Below, one piece after another: positions 56,866 to 64,000 of a stretch of 64,000 nucleotides of DNA. A program made the position numbers and the translations under genes. How positions within the stretch are numbered: position 1 is the stretch's first letter; every line of letters starts with the position of its first letter. The stretch lies in assembly GCA_015709575.1 (NCBI GenBank), contig CP054190.1:372001-436000 (forward strand), in the 5' to 3' direction. The notes beneath the pieces are model-generated. The model saw only the letters and a list, made by a program, of their open reading frames with translations. It was not told the DNA's origin and made no database searches. The DNA is from Planctomycetia bacterium (lineage in GTDB: Bacteria; Planctomycetota; Phycisphaerae; UBA1845; Fen-1342).

Positions 56866-57025
56866 CCCGCGGCGGATCGAGCGGGGCACTACAATCGCCC
56901 GAACATGAACGAACGAGCGCTGGGGTCGCGGACGGGCGGGTCGGCCGTGCGAGGCGTTGCGAGAGCGACGCCTGGCGCCGCCCCCGCCCGAGCCGCGCAG
57001 AGATCGAGGAAGGCGAGGGTGTGAC

Positions 57026-59203
57026 GTGTCGTTTACCCAGGAAGAACGGCGAATCGCGATCGAAACCCCGCTGGGGACGGACGCGCTGCTGCTCACCAGC
57101 GTCGAGGGCGTCGAGGAAATCTCGCGCCTCTTCACCTACCAGGTGCGGATGATCTCCGAGCGCGAGCGGATCGAGCCGGCAGAGATCGTCGGAAAAAACG
57201 TCACCATCGTGCTGCGCGACGTGGACGACGAGCCGCGCTATCTCAACGGCTTCGTCCGCCATTTCGTCAACCGCGGGCGCGGCGATCGCGCCACGACCTA
57301 CTACGCCGAGGTGGTGCCGTGGCTGTGGTTCCTCACCCGCCGCAGCGACTGCCGTATCTTCCAGAACATGACCATCCCGCAGATCGTGCAGGAGGTCTTC
57401 ACCAAGCTCGGCTTCACCGATTTCGACGTCAGCGGGCTGAGCGGCAGTTACGACAAGCGCGACTACGTCGTGCAATACGCCGAATCCGACTTCAACTTCG
57501 TCTCCCGACTGATGGAGAGCGAAGGCATCTTCTACTTCTTCCGCCACGACCTCGGCCGGCACGTGCTGGTCATGGCCGACAGCACCGCCGCCTATCGCCC
57601 CTGCAAGCATGCCAGCGTGCGCTACTCCGGGCCGCTGAGCTTCAGCGAGGTGGATGACGACCTGACCGCCTGGGAGCACCGCTTCGAGTTCCGCAGCGGA
57701 AAGATCGCCCTCGGCGACTACAACTTCGAAACGCCGCAGGCGCCGGTCCCGTCGCGCGAGCGGACGCTCATGCCCGTGCCGGACTCGAGCAAGTTCGAGC
57801 TGTACGAATATCCCGGCGGATTCCTGGAGCGCGGCGGCGCCGATCGCCGCGCCCGCCTGCGCATGCAGGAAGAGGAAGCCGCGCACGACATCGTCGTCGG
57901 TGGCAGCAAGTGCCGCAGCTTCAGCCCCGGCTGCACCTTCAAGGTCGAGGCCCACCATCAGGCCGAGGAGGAGGGCCGCTCCTACCTCATCACCAAGGTG
58001 CTGCACCGCGCCGCCGCCGGCGACTATCTGCCCGGCAGCGGCGGCTCGCCCGAGGGGTACAGCAACGAGTTCGAGTGCATCCCCGCCTCCGTCACCTTCC
58101 GCCCCGCCCGCACCACCCCCAAGTCGATCGTCCGCGGCCCGCAGACCGCCAAGGTCGTCGGCCCGCAGGGCGAAGAGATTCATTGCGACAAGTACGGGCG
58201 CGTCAAGGTGCAGTTCCCCTGGGATCGCTACGCCCCCGGCGACGACCGCAGTTCCTGCTGGGTGCGCGTCTCGCAGGCCTGGGCCGGCCAGGGGTATGGC
58301 GGGATCAACATCCCGCGCATCGGCCAGGAAGTGATCGTGGACTTCCTCGAAGGGGATCCGGACCGGCCGATCATCACCGGCCGCGTCTACAACTCGGCCC
58401 AGATGCAGTCCGACACGCTGCCGGAATCAAAGATCGCCGGACCGACGGGGCCGCAGCCCATCCCCGAGATGCAGGGCCGCGCCGGCGGACTGCCCGCCGC
58501 CAAGGCCCGCTCGACCTTCAAGTCCTGCACCACCCCCGGCGGCGGCGCGGGAAATGAGCTGTGCTTCGACGACAGTTCCGGCAAGGAGCTGATGTACATC
58601 AACGCGTCGAAGGACCTGGTCATCACGATCTGCAACAACGAAAAGAAGAACATCGGCAATGACCAGCAGATCTCCGTCGGCAAGAACCAGAAGCTCTTCG
58701 TCGGCGTAAACCGCGAAACGCACGTCAGCGGCAACGAGACCATGCGCGTCTGCGGCAACCAGCAGGAAACCGTGCTCGGCAGCCGCACCACCACCATCGG
58801 CGTCAACGACACCGAGACCGTCGGCAGCGCCAAGAGCGTCACCGTCGGCACCAATCACACCGAGACCGTCGGCGCCGCGAAGGCCGAGACGATCGGCGGC
58901 GCCAAGGCGCTGTCGATCGGCGGCGCGTACCAGGTCTCCGTGGGCGGCGCGATGAACCACACCGTCGGCGGGGCGCTGGCGCTGGAGGTCGGCGGCGTGC
59001 TGGCCGAGATCGTCGGCGGCACGCGCGACATCGACGTCCGCGGCGACCAGAAGCAGGTCGTCAAGGGCAAGCAGGAGGAGAGCGCCACCGAGATCACGCT
59101 CACCGCCAAGACCAAGCTCACACTGGTCTGCGGCGGCAGCAAGATCGAGCTGACGCCCGCGATGATCGAGATCAAGTCGCCGTTCGTGCGAATTAACTGC
59201 TGA
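57026..59203 (+). CDS. vgrG: VgrG spike protein (TssI)
   Basis: A 725-residue spike protein. The N-terminal gp27-like part (LTSVEGVEEISRLFTYQVRM ... YAESDFNFVSRLMESEGIFY) is typical, the gp5 OB-fold lies near 380-450 (DKYGRVKVQFPWDR, GINIPRIGQEVIVDFLEGDP), and the C-terminal part (about 540-685) is a beta-helix needle of short repeats such as ETVG and VTVGTNHTET. It punctures target membranes and carries PAAR tip proteins. No extra effector domain is fused. The GTG at 57026 is chosen as the start, in the normal position MSFTQEERRIAIETPLGTDA; a longer reading to 56957 has no similarity. The PAAR gene follows after 74 bp. Confidence 0.95.
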   Translation: MSFTQEERRIAIETPLGTDALLLTSVEGVEEISRLFTYQVRMISERERIEPAEIVGKNVTIVLRDVDDEPRYLNGFVRHFVNRGRGDRATTYYAEVVPWLWFLTRRSDCRIFQNMTIPQIVQEVFTKLGFTDFDVSGLSGSYDKRDYVVQYAESDFNFVSRLMESEGIFYFFRHDLGRHVLVMADSTAAYRPCKHASVRYSGPLSFSEVDDDLTAWEHRFEFRSGKIALGDYNFETPQAPVPSRERTLMPVPDSSKFELYEYPGGFLERGGADRRARLRMQEEEAAHDIVVGGSKCRSFSPGCTFKVEAHHQAEEEGRSYLITKVLHRAAAGDYLPGSGGSPEGYSNEFECIPASVTFRPARTTPKSIVRGPQTAKVVGPQGEEIHCDKYGRVKVQFPWDRYAPGDDRSSCWVRVSQAWAGQGYGGINIPRIGQEVIVDFLEGDPDRPIITGRVYNSAQMQSDTLPESKIAGPTGPQPIPEMQGRAGGLPAAKARSTFKSCTTPGGGAGNELCFDDSSGKELMYINASKDLVITICNNEKKNIGNDQQISVGKNQKLFVGVNRETHVSGNETMRVCGNQQETVLGSRTTTIGVNDTETVGSAKSVTVGTNHTETVGAAKAETIGGAKALSIGGAYQVSVGGAMNHTVGGALALEVGGVLAEIVGGTRDIDVRGDQKQVVKGKQEESATEITLTAKTKLTLVCGGSKIELTPAMIEIKSPFVRINC

Positions 59204-59277
59204 TCAACGCCGAATGACGCGCACGGACGCAGAGTGACGCGGATTGGCGGCGCTGACGGCGCCGCGGAGAGTGTGCG

Positions 59278-60186
59278 ATGTCCGGACAACCTGCCGCCCG
59301 CATCGGCGACATGCTCGCCTGCGCCACGCCGCAGGCCACCCCCGCCGCGCTGCCGCACGCCCCGGCCGGCATGCCGATCTCGGCCGTCGGCGCGGCGACC
59401 GTGTTCATCGGCAACCAGATCGCGGCGCGCATGACCGATTTCAGCCTGTGTCCGTCGCCGGTCCCGGTGCCGAACCTGATCTCGCGCGGCGCGTTTCCCG
59501 TGCCCATCATGAACCTGCCGGCCGCCCGCATGACCGACATGGGCACCGCCCCGCACACCGGCGTGATCCTGCCGCCCTGCTGCCCGACCGTGTTGATCGG
59601 CCTTGCCGGAACCGCGGGCAACATCATGGCCGGCACGGCCGCCTGCAACGCCGCCGCTGCCGGCCGAACCAGCAACACCACCAGCCAGACCTACAACAAC
59701 TGCGGCGTCGAGTCCTCGCGGCAGCTCATCAACCGGGGCAATCCCGGCGGCATCAGTGAGAACGCGCTGCTCCAGCAGGCCATCAACAGCGGCCAGGCCG
59801 GCGGTACGCCCGGCTCGCCGCCGGTTTTCGCCAACGGCGGCACGAACCCGGCCGGTCGCCAGGCGATTCTCGCCGCCAACGGCGTACCCTCGACCGTCCA
59901 GAACACGACGCTGACCAACATGGGGCTGAACGCATCCGCCGGCCGCGGCCAGATCGTCAGCCTCGATGCCGCGCCGCTGTGGGGCGGCACGACGCCGGCC
60001 GGGTCATTGCACGCGGTGGTCGTCACCGGCGTCGTATACGACGACGCCGGAAACGTAACCGACGTGGTCATCAATGACACCGGCACCGGCCAGTGCGGAC
60101 AGACCGTGCCGATCGCGACCTTCAATGCCGCCACGTCGGCGCACCCGGCCTCGCGGCTGAATGTCACCAATGCGCAGGTGTGGTGA
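59278..60186 (+). CDS. PAAR protein with predicted papain/C39-like toxin domain
   Basis: A 302-residue protein. Residues about 1-125 are a PAAR domain (AARIGDMLACATPQA, AVGAATVFIGNQIAARMTD, AARMTDMG), which caps the VgrG tip. Residues about 138-302 look like a papain-fold cysteine peptidase or related hydrolase: N140-N-C142-GVESSRQL provides the nucleophile, LHAVVVTGVVYDDAGNV provides H245, and VVINDTGTG provides N266/D267, in the order and spacing of C39-like domains. It is likely an antibacterial or anti-eukaryotic effector. ATG 59278 begins MSGQPAARIGD. The next gene starts two bases after its stop, a probable immunity gene. Confidence 0.85.
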   Translation: MSGQPAARIGDMLACATPQATPAALPHAPAGMPISAVGAATVFIGNQIAARMTDFSLCPSPVPVPNLISRGAFPVPIMNLPAARMTDMGTAPHTGVILPPCCPTVLIGLAGTAGNIMAGTAACNAAAAGRTSNTTSQTYNNCGVESSRQLINRGNPGGISENALLQQAINSGQAGGTPGSPPVFANGGTNPAGRQAILAANGVPSTVQNTTLTNMGLNASAGRGQIVSLDAAPLWGGTTPAGSLHAVVVTGVVYDDAGNVTDVVINDTGTGQCGQTVPIATFNAATSAHPASRLNVTNAQVW

Positions 60187-60188
60187 GG

Positions 60189-60977
60189 ATGCCTCGACAC
60201 GCACTCTCGCTGATGCTGGTAGCGCTGCTCGGCGCGGTTGCGCCGGGCTGCGAGCAGCGCTCCGCGCCGGATCGGCCCGCCGCCTCGACGCCGAGCGCGT
60301 CTCAGTCCGGCGCTGCGCAGGAGCGGGAAGGTCCGCCCCCGGACTCGCGAACGCCTCACACCCGGCCGCACGACGCGCAATCGCAGGACGCGCAGACTCG
60401 GAATCCGACATCCGCCCCCCCGAACGGAAACACCGCCATGCCGATCGCCCCCGGACGTTTCGCCGCCAAGGAGCTGTTTCAACTGGCCCGCATGAACGCC
60501 AGCGGCGCGGTGCCGGATGAATCGCGCCAGTCGCTGCCGATCCCGATCCGCACGCGTGAGGGCATGCGCGTGCAGTTCATATTCTTCGCCGCGGTGCCGC
60601 GTCCGAACGTGCAGATGCTCGGCGTGCCGCAATACCTGGCGACGCTCGACCCGCGCAACGGGGCGCTGGAGCTGCTGCGAAAAGTGACGCCGTCGGATTT
60701 CGGCCAGTCGCACGATCCCGCCCAGCCGATCGGCCCCTTCAGCCTGCCGCAGGGCGTCACGCTGGAGGAGTTCAACCGCGACCTCGAGCGGCTCTTTGCC
60801 GTGTATGACGAGCTGCTGCCGGCCTTCGCCGATAGCCGCGCCTCCGGCACGGTGGATGCGAAGCTGCGGGCAGAATTCGTGCGGCTCTTCGGGCGGGTGT
60901 TTGAGCCGCCGCTGGCGCCCTACTACAAGTCGGCTGGCGCGGAGTTTTTCAACTGGGTCGGCGTGACCTTCCCGTAG
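60189..60977 (+). CDS. Lipoprotein, candidate immunity protein for the PAAR toxin
   Basis: A 262-residue protein with signal peptide and lipobox (LLGAVAPGC), then about 55 disordered residues rich in Pro/Arg/Ser/Thr, then a folded domain (AAKELFQLARMNASGAVPDE ... LAPYYKSAGAEFFNWVGVTF). No family was recognised. Its position two bases after the PAAR-toxin gene and lipoprotein anchoring make it a candidate to neutralise a toxin that acts in the periplasm or at the envelope; this is inference. ATG 60189 is chosen for the signal peptide. It is followed by an intergenic region with REP-type hairpins. Confidence 0.78.
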   Translation: MPRHALSLMLVALLGAVAPGCEQRSAPDRPAASTPSASQSGAAQEREGPPPDSRTPHTRPHDAQSQDAQTRNPTSAPPNGNTAMPIAPGRFAAKELFQLARMNASGAVPDESRQSLPIPIRTREGMRVQFIFFAAVPRPNVQMLGVPQYLATLDPRNGALELLRKVTPSDFGQSHDPAQPIGPFSLPQGVTLEEFNRDLERLFAVYDELLPAFADSRASGTVDAKLRAEFVRLFGRVFEPPLAPYYKSAGAEFFNWVGVTFP

Positions 60978-61030
60978 CGGCGAGTGCGGCCGGGAGATCG
61001 AACGAAAACACGCGGTAGGGGTGGATTCCA

Positions 61031-61055
61031 CCAGGGGCTGAAAGCCCCTGGCTAC
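61031..61055 (-). repeat. GTAG-headed REP-type hairpin
   Basis: On the minus strand GTAG followed by CCAGGGGCT-TTC-AGCCCCTGG, a perfect nine-pair stem. A GTAG on the plus strand (61015-61018) lies close by in opposite orientation, so this may be an inverted pair. Confidence 0.65.
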
Positions 61056-61148
61056 GATCGTGCGCCCTGCGGGCGAAGATGACCACCAGCACGCGTGATC
61101 GCGAATTGATACTGGCGGTGGGGTCGGGGTGTTGGGTTGGGTTGGATC

Positions 61149-61184
61149 GGGTGGCACGGACAAGCTGTACTCGGCTTGTCCGTG
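61149..61184 (+). repeat. REP-like element copy E with replaced stem
   Basis: Head GGGTGG, stem CACGGACAAGCTG, loop TACT, stem CGGCTTGTCCGTG: 13 pairs including one T-G wobble. Same total size (36 nt), head and loop as copies A-D, but an unrelated stem, so only the structure is shared. Confidence 0.75.
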
Positions 61185-61208
61185 ACGCTATTCGCCGCGA
61201 GCACCGAT

Positions 61209-61240
61209 GCTGGGCCTCGCTTCGCTCGGCGCCAGCCTAC
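61209..61240 (-). repeat. GTAG-headed REP-type hairpin, relative of 43331-43362
   Basis: On the minus strand GTAGGCTGGCGCCGAGCG then AAGCGAGGCCCAGC, 32 nt, matching the plus-strand element at 43331-43362 in most positions. Confidence 0.65.
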
Positions 61241-61290
61241 AGCTGATTGCCGGACTGATTCCGTGCGAATTCCGTGACGCGATTGCGCTG

Positions 61291-62508
61291 CTAATGGCTC
61301 GTCCACGTCGTCGAGCCGATCTCCACCGGCGTCTCCTTCCGCACCCATGACGTGTGGTAGTCCTTGTCCTCCACCTCGTGCGCCAGAGTCGTCAGCCGCA
61401 GCGGCTTGTGCGTGTCGCACATCACCGCCAGCTCGGAGCTGCGCGTCGCGCCGATGCTCTTTTCATACATCCCCGGGTGCGGACCGTGCGTCACGCCCAG
61501 CGGGTGCAGCGAGATGGATTCGCTCTCGATGCCCTTGCGGCTGATGAAATTTCCATCCACGTAGTACAGCACCTCGTCCATGTCCACGCTGGCGTGCGCA
61601 TAGGGGCATGGAATCGCCTTCTCATGCCAGTCGCAGACGCGCGGCACGAACGAGCACACCACGAACCCGTTGCCCGAGAAGGTCGTGTGAATCGTCGGCG
61701 GCAGGTGCACCAGCGCGGTCTTGGCCTGGTAGTCGTGAATGTTGAACGCCACCGGGTACACGCAGCCGTCCCAGCCCGCCACGTCCAACGGGAAGTGCTG
61801 ATAGCTGTGCACGCTCAGCTCATCGCCGGCCTTCACCACCAGTTCATACGGCGGCTTGCCGTGCGCCTTGGCGTCAAACCGCAGCATTTCCTGCGGAATG
61901 CGGAAGTCCCGGTGCGAATAGGGGGCGTAGTCCGTCAACTGCCCGTAGCGATTGCGATACTCCCCCGGAATGCCGAGATACGGCCGCCCCTCGAACAGCA
62001 TGAACACGCCCTTGTTCCCGTCGAAGTGCATGCGATACGACGTGCCCTTCGGGATCAGCACGTAGTCATGCTCGCGGAAGGGCAGATCGCCGAAGATGCT
62101 CTCCACCCGCCCGCTGCCGGACTTGATGAAGAACAGCTCGTCCCCGTCGCCGTTGCAGAAGAACCGCCCGGCCGGCTGCGTCGGCTTGGCGATCGAGATA
62201 TGAACGTCGGGGTTGAAGAGCATCATCCGCCGGCCGGTGAGAAAGTCGCCGCCCGGCTTCACGTCCTGCGAGCGGATGTGGCGCCGGTGCAGCGACTGCC
62301 GCTCCAGCGGCTGGAACGGGTAATAGCCCGGCAGCTCAAGCCCGGCCACCTCGAACTCATCCGTCGGCGGCGTGCGGTAATAGAGGATCGAGAACGGGCC
62401 GTTGAAGCCTTCGCGGGTGATCATCTGCTCCATCAGCAGCTTGCCGTTCTCATAAAAGGCCGTGTGCGGCTTGGGGGGAAAAACGCCCAGCGCATGTCGA
62501 TGCAGCAT
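61291..62508 (-). CDS. hmgA: Homogentisate 1,2-dioxygenase
   Basis: A 405-residue iron dioxygenase that opens the homogentisate ring in tyrosine and phenylalanine breakdown. The bicupin shows HPLGVTHGPHPGMYEKS, with the His/Glu iron ligands near the end of the chain, RFFCNGDGDELFFIKSGSG in the first cupin and YVLIPKGTSYRMHF. The start MLHRHALGVFPPKPH agrees with the bacterial family. ATG 62508 follows CGGAGCATC. No neighbouring fumarylacetoacetase or maleylacetoacetate isomerase gene is in the window. Confidence 0.92.
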   Translation of the reverse strand: MLHRHALGVFPPKPHTAFYENGKLLMEQMITREGFNGPFSILYYRTPPTDEFEVAGLELPGYYPFQPLERQSLHRRHIRSQDVKPGGDFLTGRRMMLFNPDVHISIAKPTQPAGRFFCNGDGDELFFIKSGSGRVESIFGDLPFREHDYVLIPKGTSYRMHFDGNKGVFMLFEGRPYLGIPGEYRNRYGQLTDYAPYSHRDFRIPQEMLRFDAKAHGKPPYELVVKAGDELSVHSYQHFPLDVAGWDGCVYPVAFNIHDYQAKTALVHLPPTIHTTFSGNGFVVCSFVPRVCDWHEKAIPCPYAHASVDMDEVLYYVDGNFISRKGIESESISLHPLGVTHGPHPGMYEKSIGATRSSELAVMCDTHKPLRLTTLAHEVEDKDYHTSWVRKETPVEIGSTTWTSH

Positions 62509-62678
62509 GATGCTCCGCCTGTGTCTGATTGGTGCGCGCATCCGCCCGCCCGCGCTCCCGCACGTCGAGAGCCGCCGGCGGGCGATGCACGCCCGAGGAT
62601 GGGATTATACGACTGCGCGCAGCCGAACGCCGGGGGGGCCTGAACCGCGCCGCCGCCCGCTGGCCGGGCCGCGGACCG

Positions 62679-64000
62679 CTACGGCACCAGCGGGCCGGTG
62701 AACACCTGCTGCAGCACGCGGATATCGTGCATGTCCACGTCGGCGTCTCCGTCCTGGTCGCACTTCGTGCGGCAGAAGTTCCCCGGCGGGTAGGTCGTGC
62801 CCGGCCCGCGCAGGCAGAAGAACGCCAGTTGCGCATCGGCGAAATCCACGTCGCCGTCGTTGTTCTGGTCAAACGGCAGTGACGCCGCCGCCGACCGCAG
62901 GAACGGAATGATCCGCTGCATCACGGCCGCCCGCGACGCGCTCGACCCGATCGCCTCAAACGGGAATCCGAACGTCACGGTGTTGAAACTCGGGCCGACC
63001 TGCTGCACGGCCGCGATGCCGCCCGCGCCGCCGACGTAATTCAGCGCCGCCACCGCCCCGCTCTGCAACGTCAGCACGTCCGGCGTCGGCACGCGGTAGG
63101 GGGCGCCGCTCGCCTCGTCAAACGAGAACGCGGCCAGCCCGTTGAAAATGCCCCCCGCCGTCGGAGTCACGTTGGATGTGTTCGCGTTGTCCGCGCCGTA
63201 GCCGATCTTGAGCTTGGTCGTTGCAAACGTCACGCCGGCGGATTGACCGATCAGGTCGAAGGCGATTTCCGCGCCGCTGATGAACAACCCGCGCCCGCCG
63301 GCCAGGTACGTGTTCAGCGCCGCCTGCTCCCCCGCGCTGAGCGTCTGGTCCGCGCTGCTCTCGTTGCCGAGAATCCACACCACCACGTTGAAATTCGTGA
63401 GCGTGACGACCAGGTCGATGATCGCCTCGTTCGAGCAGGAGGCGAAGCCGTGGCCGTTGGCCGCCAGCGCCTCGGCGTGCTGCACGACGTAGTTGAAGGC
63501 GTTGCTGCGCAGCCAGATCTGCCGCTCGATCGAGTCGCCCGAGTAGGCCGGCGGCTGCGTGAACGTCTGCACCGGGTTGGTCTGTCGCCGTAGCCGATCA
63601 AAGCCGTTGACGATCAGGATGTCGGCTGTGCCGCTGGTCGGTCGCCGCACCGCCAGCACCTCGGTCGGCATCGACTCGCCGCCCGCGTTCGTCGCGGCGA
63701 TGCGCAGGTAGCGCGTCTGCCCGGTCGGCACCCCCGTCAGCGTGTGCGAGGTGACGTTGCCCAGCACGATCGGATCGCCGAACCCGTAGCCGTCGGTGGA
63801 TTGGTAAATCACGTAGCCGGTCGCAGCGTCGCCGCGCGCCCCGTCGGCCAGCGGCGCCGTCCACGACACCAGCACGTTGCCGCCGCCCTGGTCGATCACT
63901 CGTGGCGAGCGCGGCGTGTGCGGCGCGAAGGCCAGCGGCACAGCGCTGCCCGGCAGCGTGTTCAGGAATCGGATGATCCCGTGCACGCAGGAGCGGCCCA
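62679..64000 (-). CDS. Secreted-type FnIII/ThuA-like protein with dockerin-like end (5' truncated by window)
   Basis: At least 440 residues; the frame stays open to position 64000, so the true N-terminus is beyond the window. A fibronectin type III domain comes first (PRSPRVIDQGGGNVLVSWTA ... TRYLRIAATNAGGESMP), then a flavodoxin/GATase-like fold (ADILIVNGFDRLRR, VVWILGNESSADQT, LAGGRGLFISGAEIAFDLIG), as in the multi-domain secreted hydrolases of planctomycetes. It closes with two dockerin-like loops (DQNNDGDVDFADAQLAF, DQDGDADVDMHDIRVL), of the usual type I sort rather than the NFDIDPFV variant. A catalytic domain could lie upstream. Confidence 0.78.
   Translation of the reverse strand, partial: GRSCVHGIIRFLNTLPGSAVPLAFAPHTPRSPRVIDQGGGNVLVSWTAPLADGARGDAATGYVIYQSTDGYGFGDPIVLGNVTSHTLTGVPTGQTRYLRIAATNAGGESMPTEVLAVRRPTSGTADILIVNGFDRLRRQTNPVQTFTQPPAYSGDSIERQIWLRSNAFNYVVQHAEALAANGHGFASCSNEAIIDLVVTLTNFNVVVWILGNESSADQTLSAGEQAALNTYLAGGRGLFISGAEIAFDLIGQSAGVTFATTKLKIGYGADNANTSNVTPTAGGIFNGLAAFSFDEASGAPYRVPTPDVLTLQSGAVAALNYVGGAGGIAAVQQVGPSFNTVTFGFPFEAIGSSASRAAVMQRIIPFLRSAAASLPFDQNNDGDVDFADAQLAFFCLRGPGTTYPPGNFCRTKCDQDGDADVDMHDIRVLQQVFTGPLVP

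Larger units (their letters stand above)
60978..61290. other. Intergenic cluster of REP-type hairpins
   Basis: 313 bp between convergent genes. Contains three hairpin elements: 61031-61055 (GTAG head), 61149-61184 (GGGTGG head) and 61209-61240 (GTAG head), with a further small palindrome (GGTGG-ATT-CCACC) at 61020-61032. No gene. Confidence 0.6.

Noticed and set aside
56321..60977. hcp/vgrG/PAAR group as a prophage tail module
   Set aside because: No tail tube terminator, tape-measure, lysis or integrase gene; Hcp length and sequence are of the type VI kind.

Overview
The window is GC-rich bacterial chromosome with dense, mostly short operons on both strands. I infer a planctomycete, probably of the Phycisphaerae type. 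The grounds are: four secreted proteins ending in paired dockerin/EF-hand-like repeats with a near-invariant NFDIDPF core; an ECF sigma factor next to a Ser/Thr kinase with TPRs; a very long SecA; a Cys-rich GACC-type repeat protein; and many secreted proteins and lipoproteins without clear homologues. No rRNA, CRISPR array, prophage or complete insertion sequence was found.

Layout. 1-7.9 kb: end of an M16 protease gene, a FolD-like gene with altered active-site residues, a membrane-anchored pseudokinase and two secreted proteins. 7.9-17.3 kb: housekeeping genes (tyrS, an rRNA methyltransferase, queC, a radical SAM protein, prkA, a zinc-site-less M16 protein). 17.3-22.9 kb: a REP-like repeat pair, a secreted sugar dehydrogenase, a PLP decarboxylase, a tRNA-Phe/tRNA-Ala operon and a Fic gene with its own AT-rich promoter. 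23.1-30.4 kb: efp, a SecA with two N-terminal membrane helices, a CorC-like protein and an EamA transporter. 30.3-44.4 kb: lipoproteins, a FecCD permease lacking a standard start codon, a PstS-like dockerin protein, a hydrolase and a secreted dockerin protein. 43.4-52.2 kb: an NYN protein, dipeptide epimerase, recO, rnc, pcm, a CNT transporter, a degenerate thioredoxin and trmJ. 52.2-56 kb: the sigma/kinase pair. 56.3-61 kb: an hcp-vgrG-PAAR cassette with a predicted papain/C39-like toxin and a lipoprotein as candidate immunity factor. 61-64 kb: REP-type hairpins, homogentisate dioxygenase and a secreted protein cut by the window edge.

Most notable: (1) the compact type VI-type Hcp/VgrG/PAAR-toxin/lipoprotein cassette; (2) a family of 36-nt elements (GGGTGG head, 13-bp stem, TAC[TAG] loop) whose stems covary between copies, once as an inverted pair, plus GTAG-headed hairpins, together suggesting REP/REPIN elements mobilised by a RAYT transposase elsewhere; (3) essential enzymes with changed key residues or architecture: FolD (Lys to Gln, Gln to His, Asp to Glu), RNase III (Asp to Gly), EF-P (Asn at the loop tip) and SecA (membrane hairpin plus a large helical insertion). 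All family assignments come from reading motifs by eye; no database search was run.
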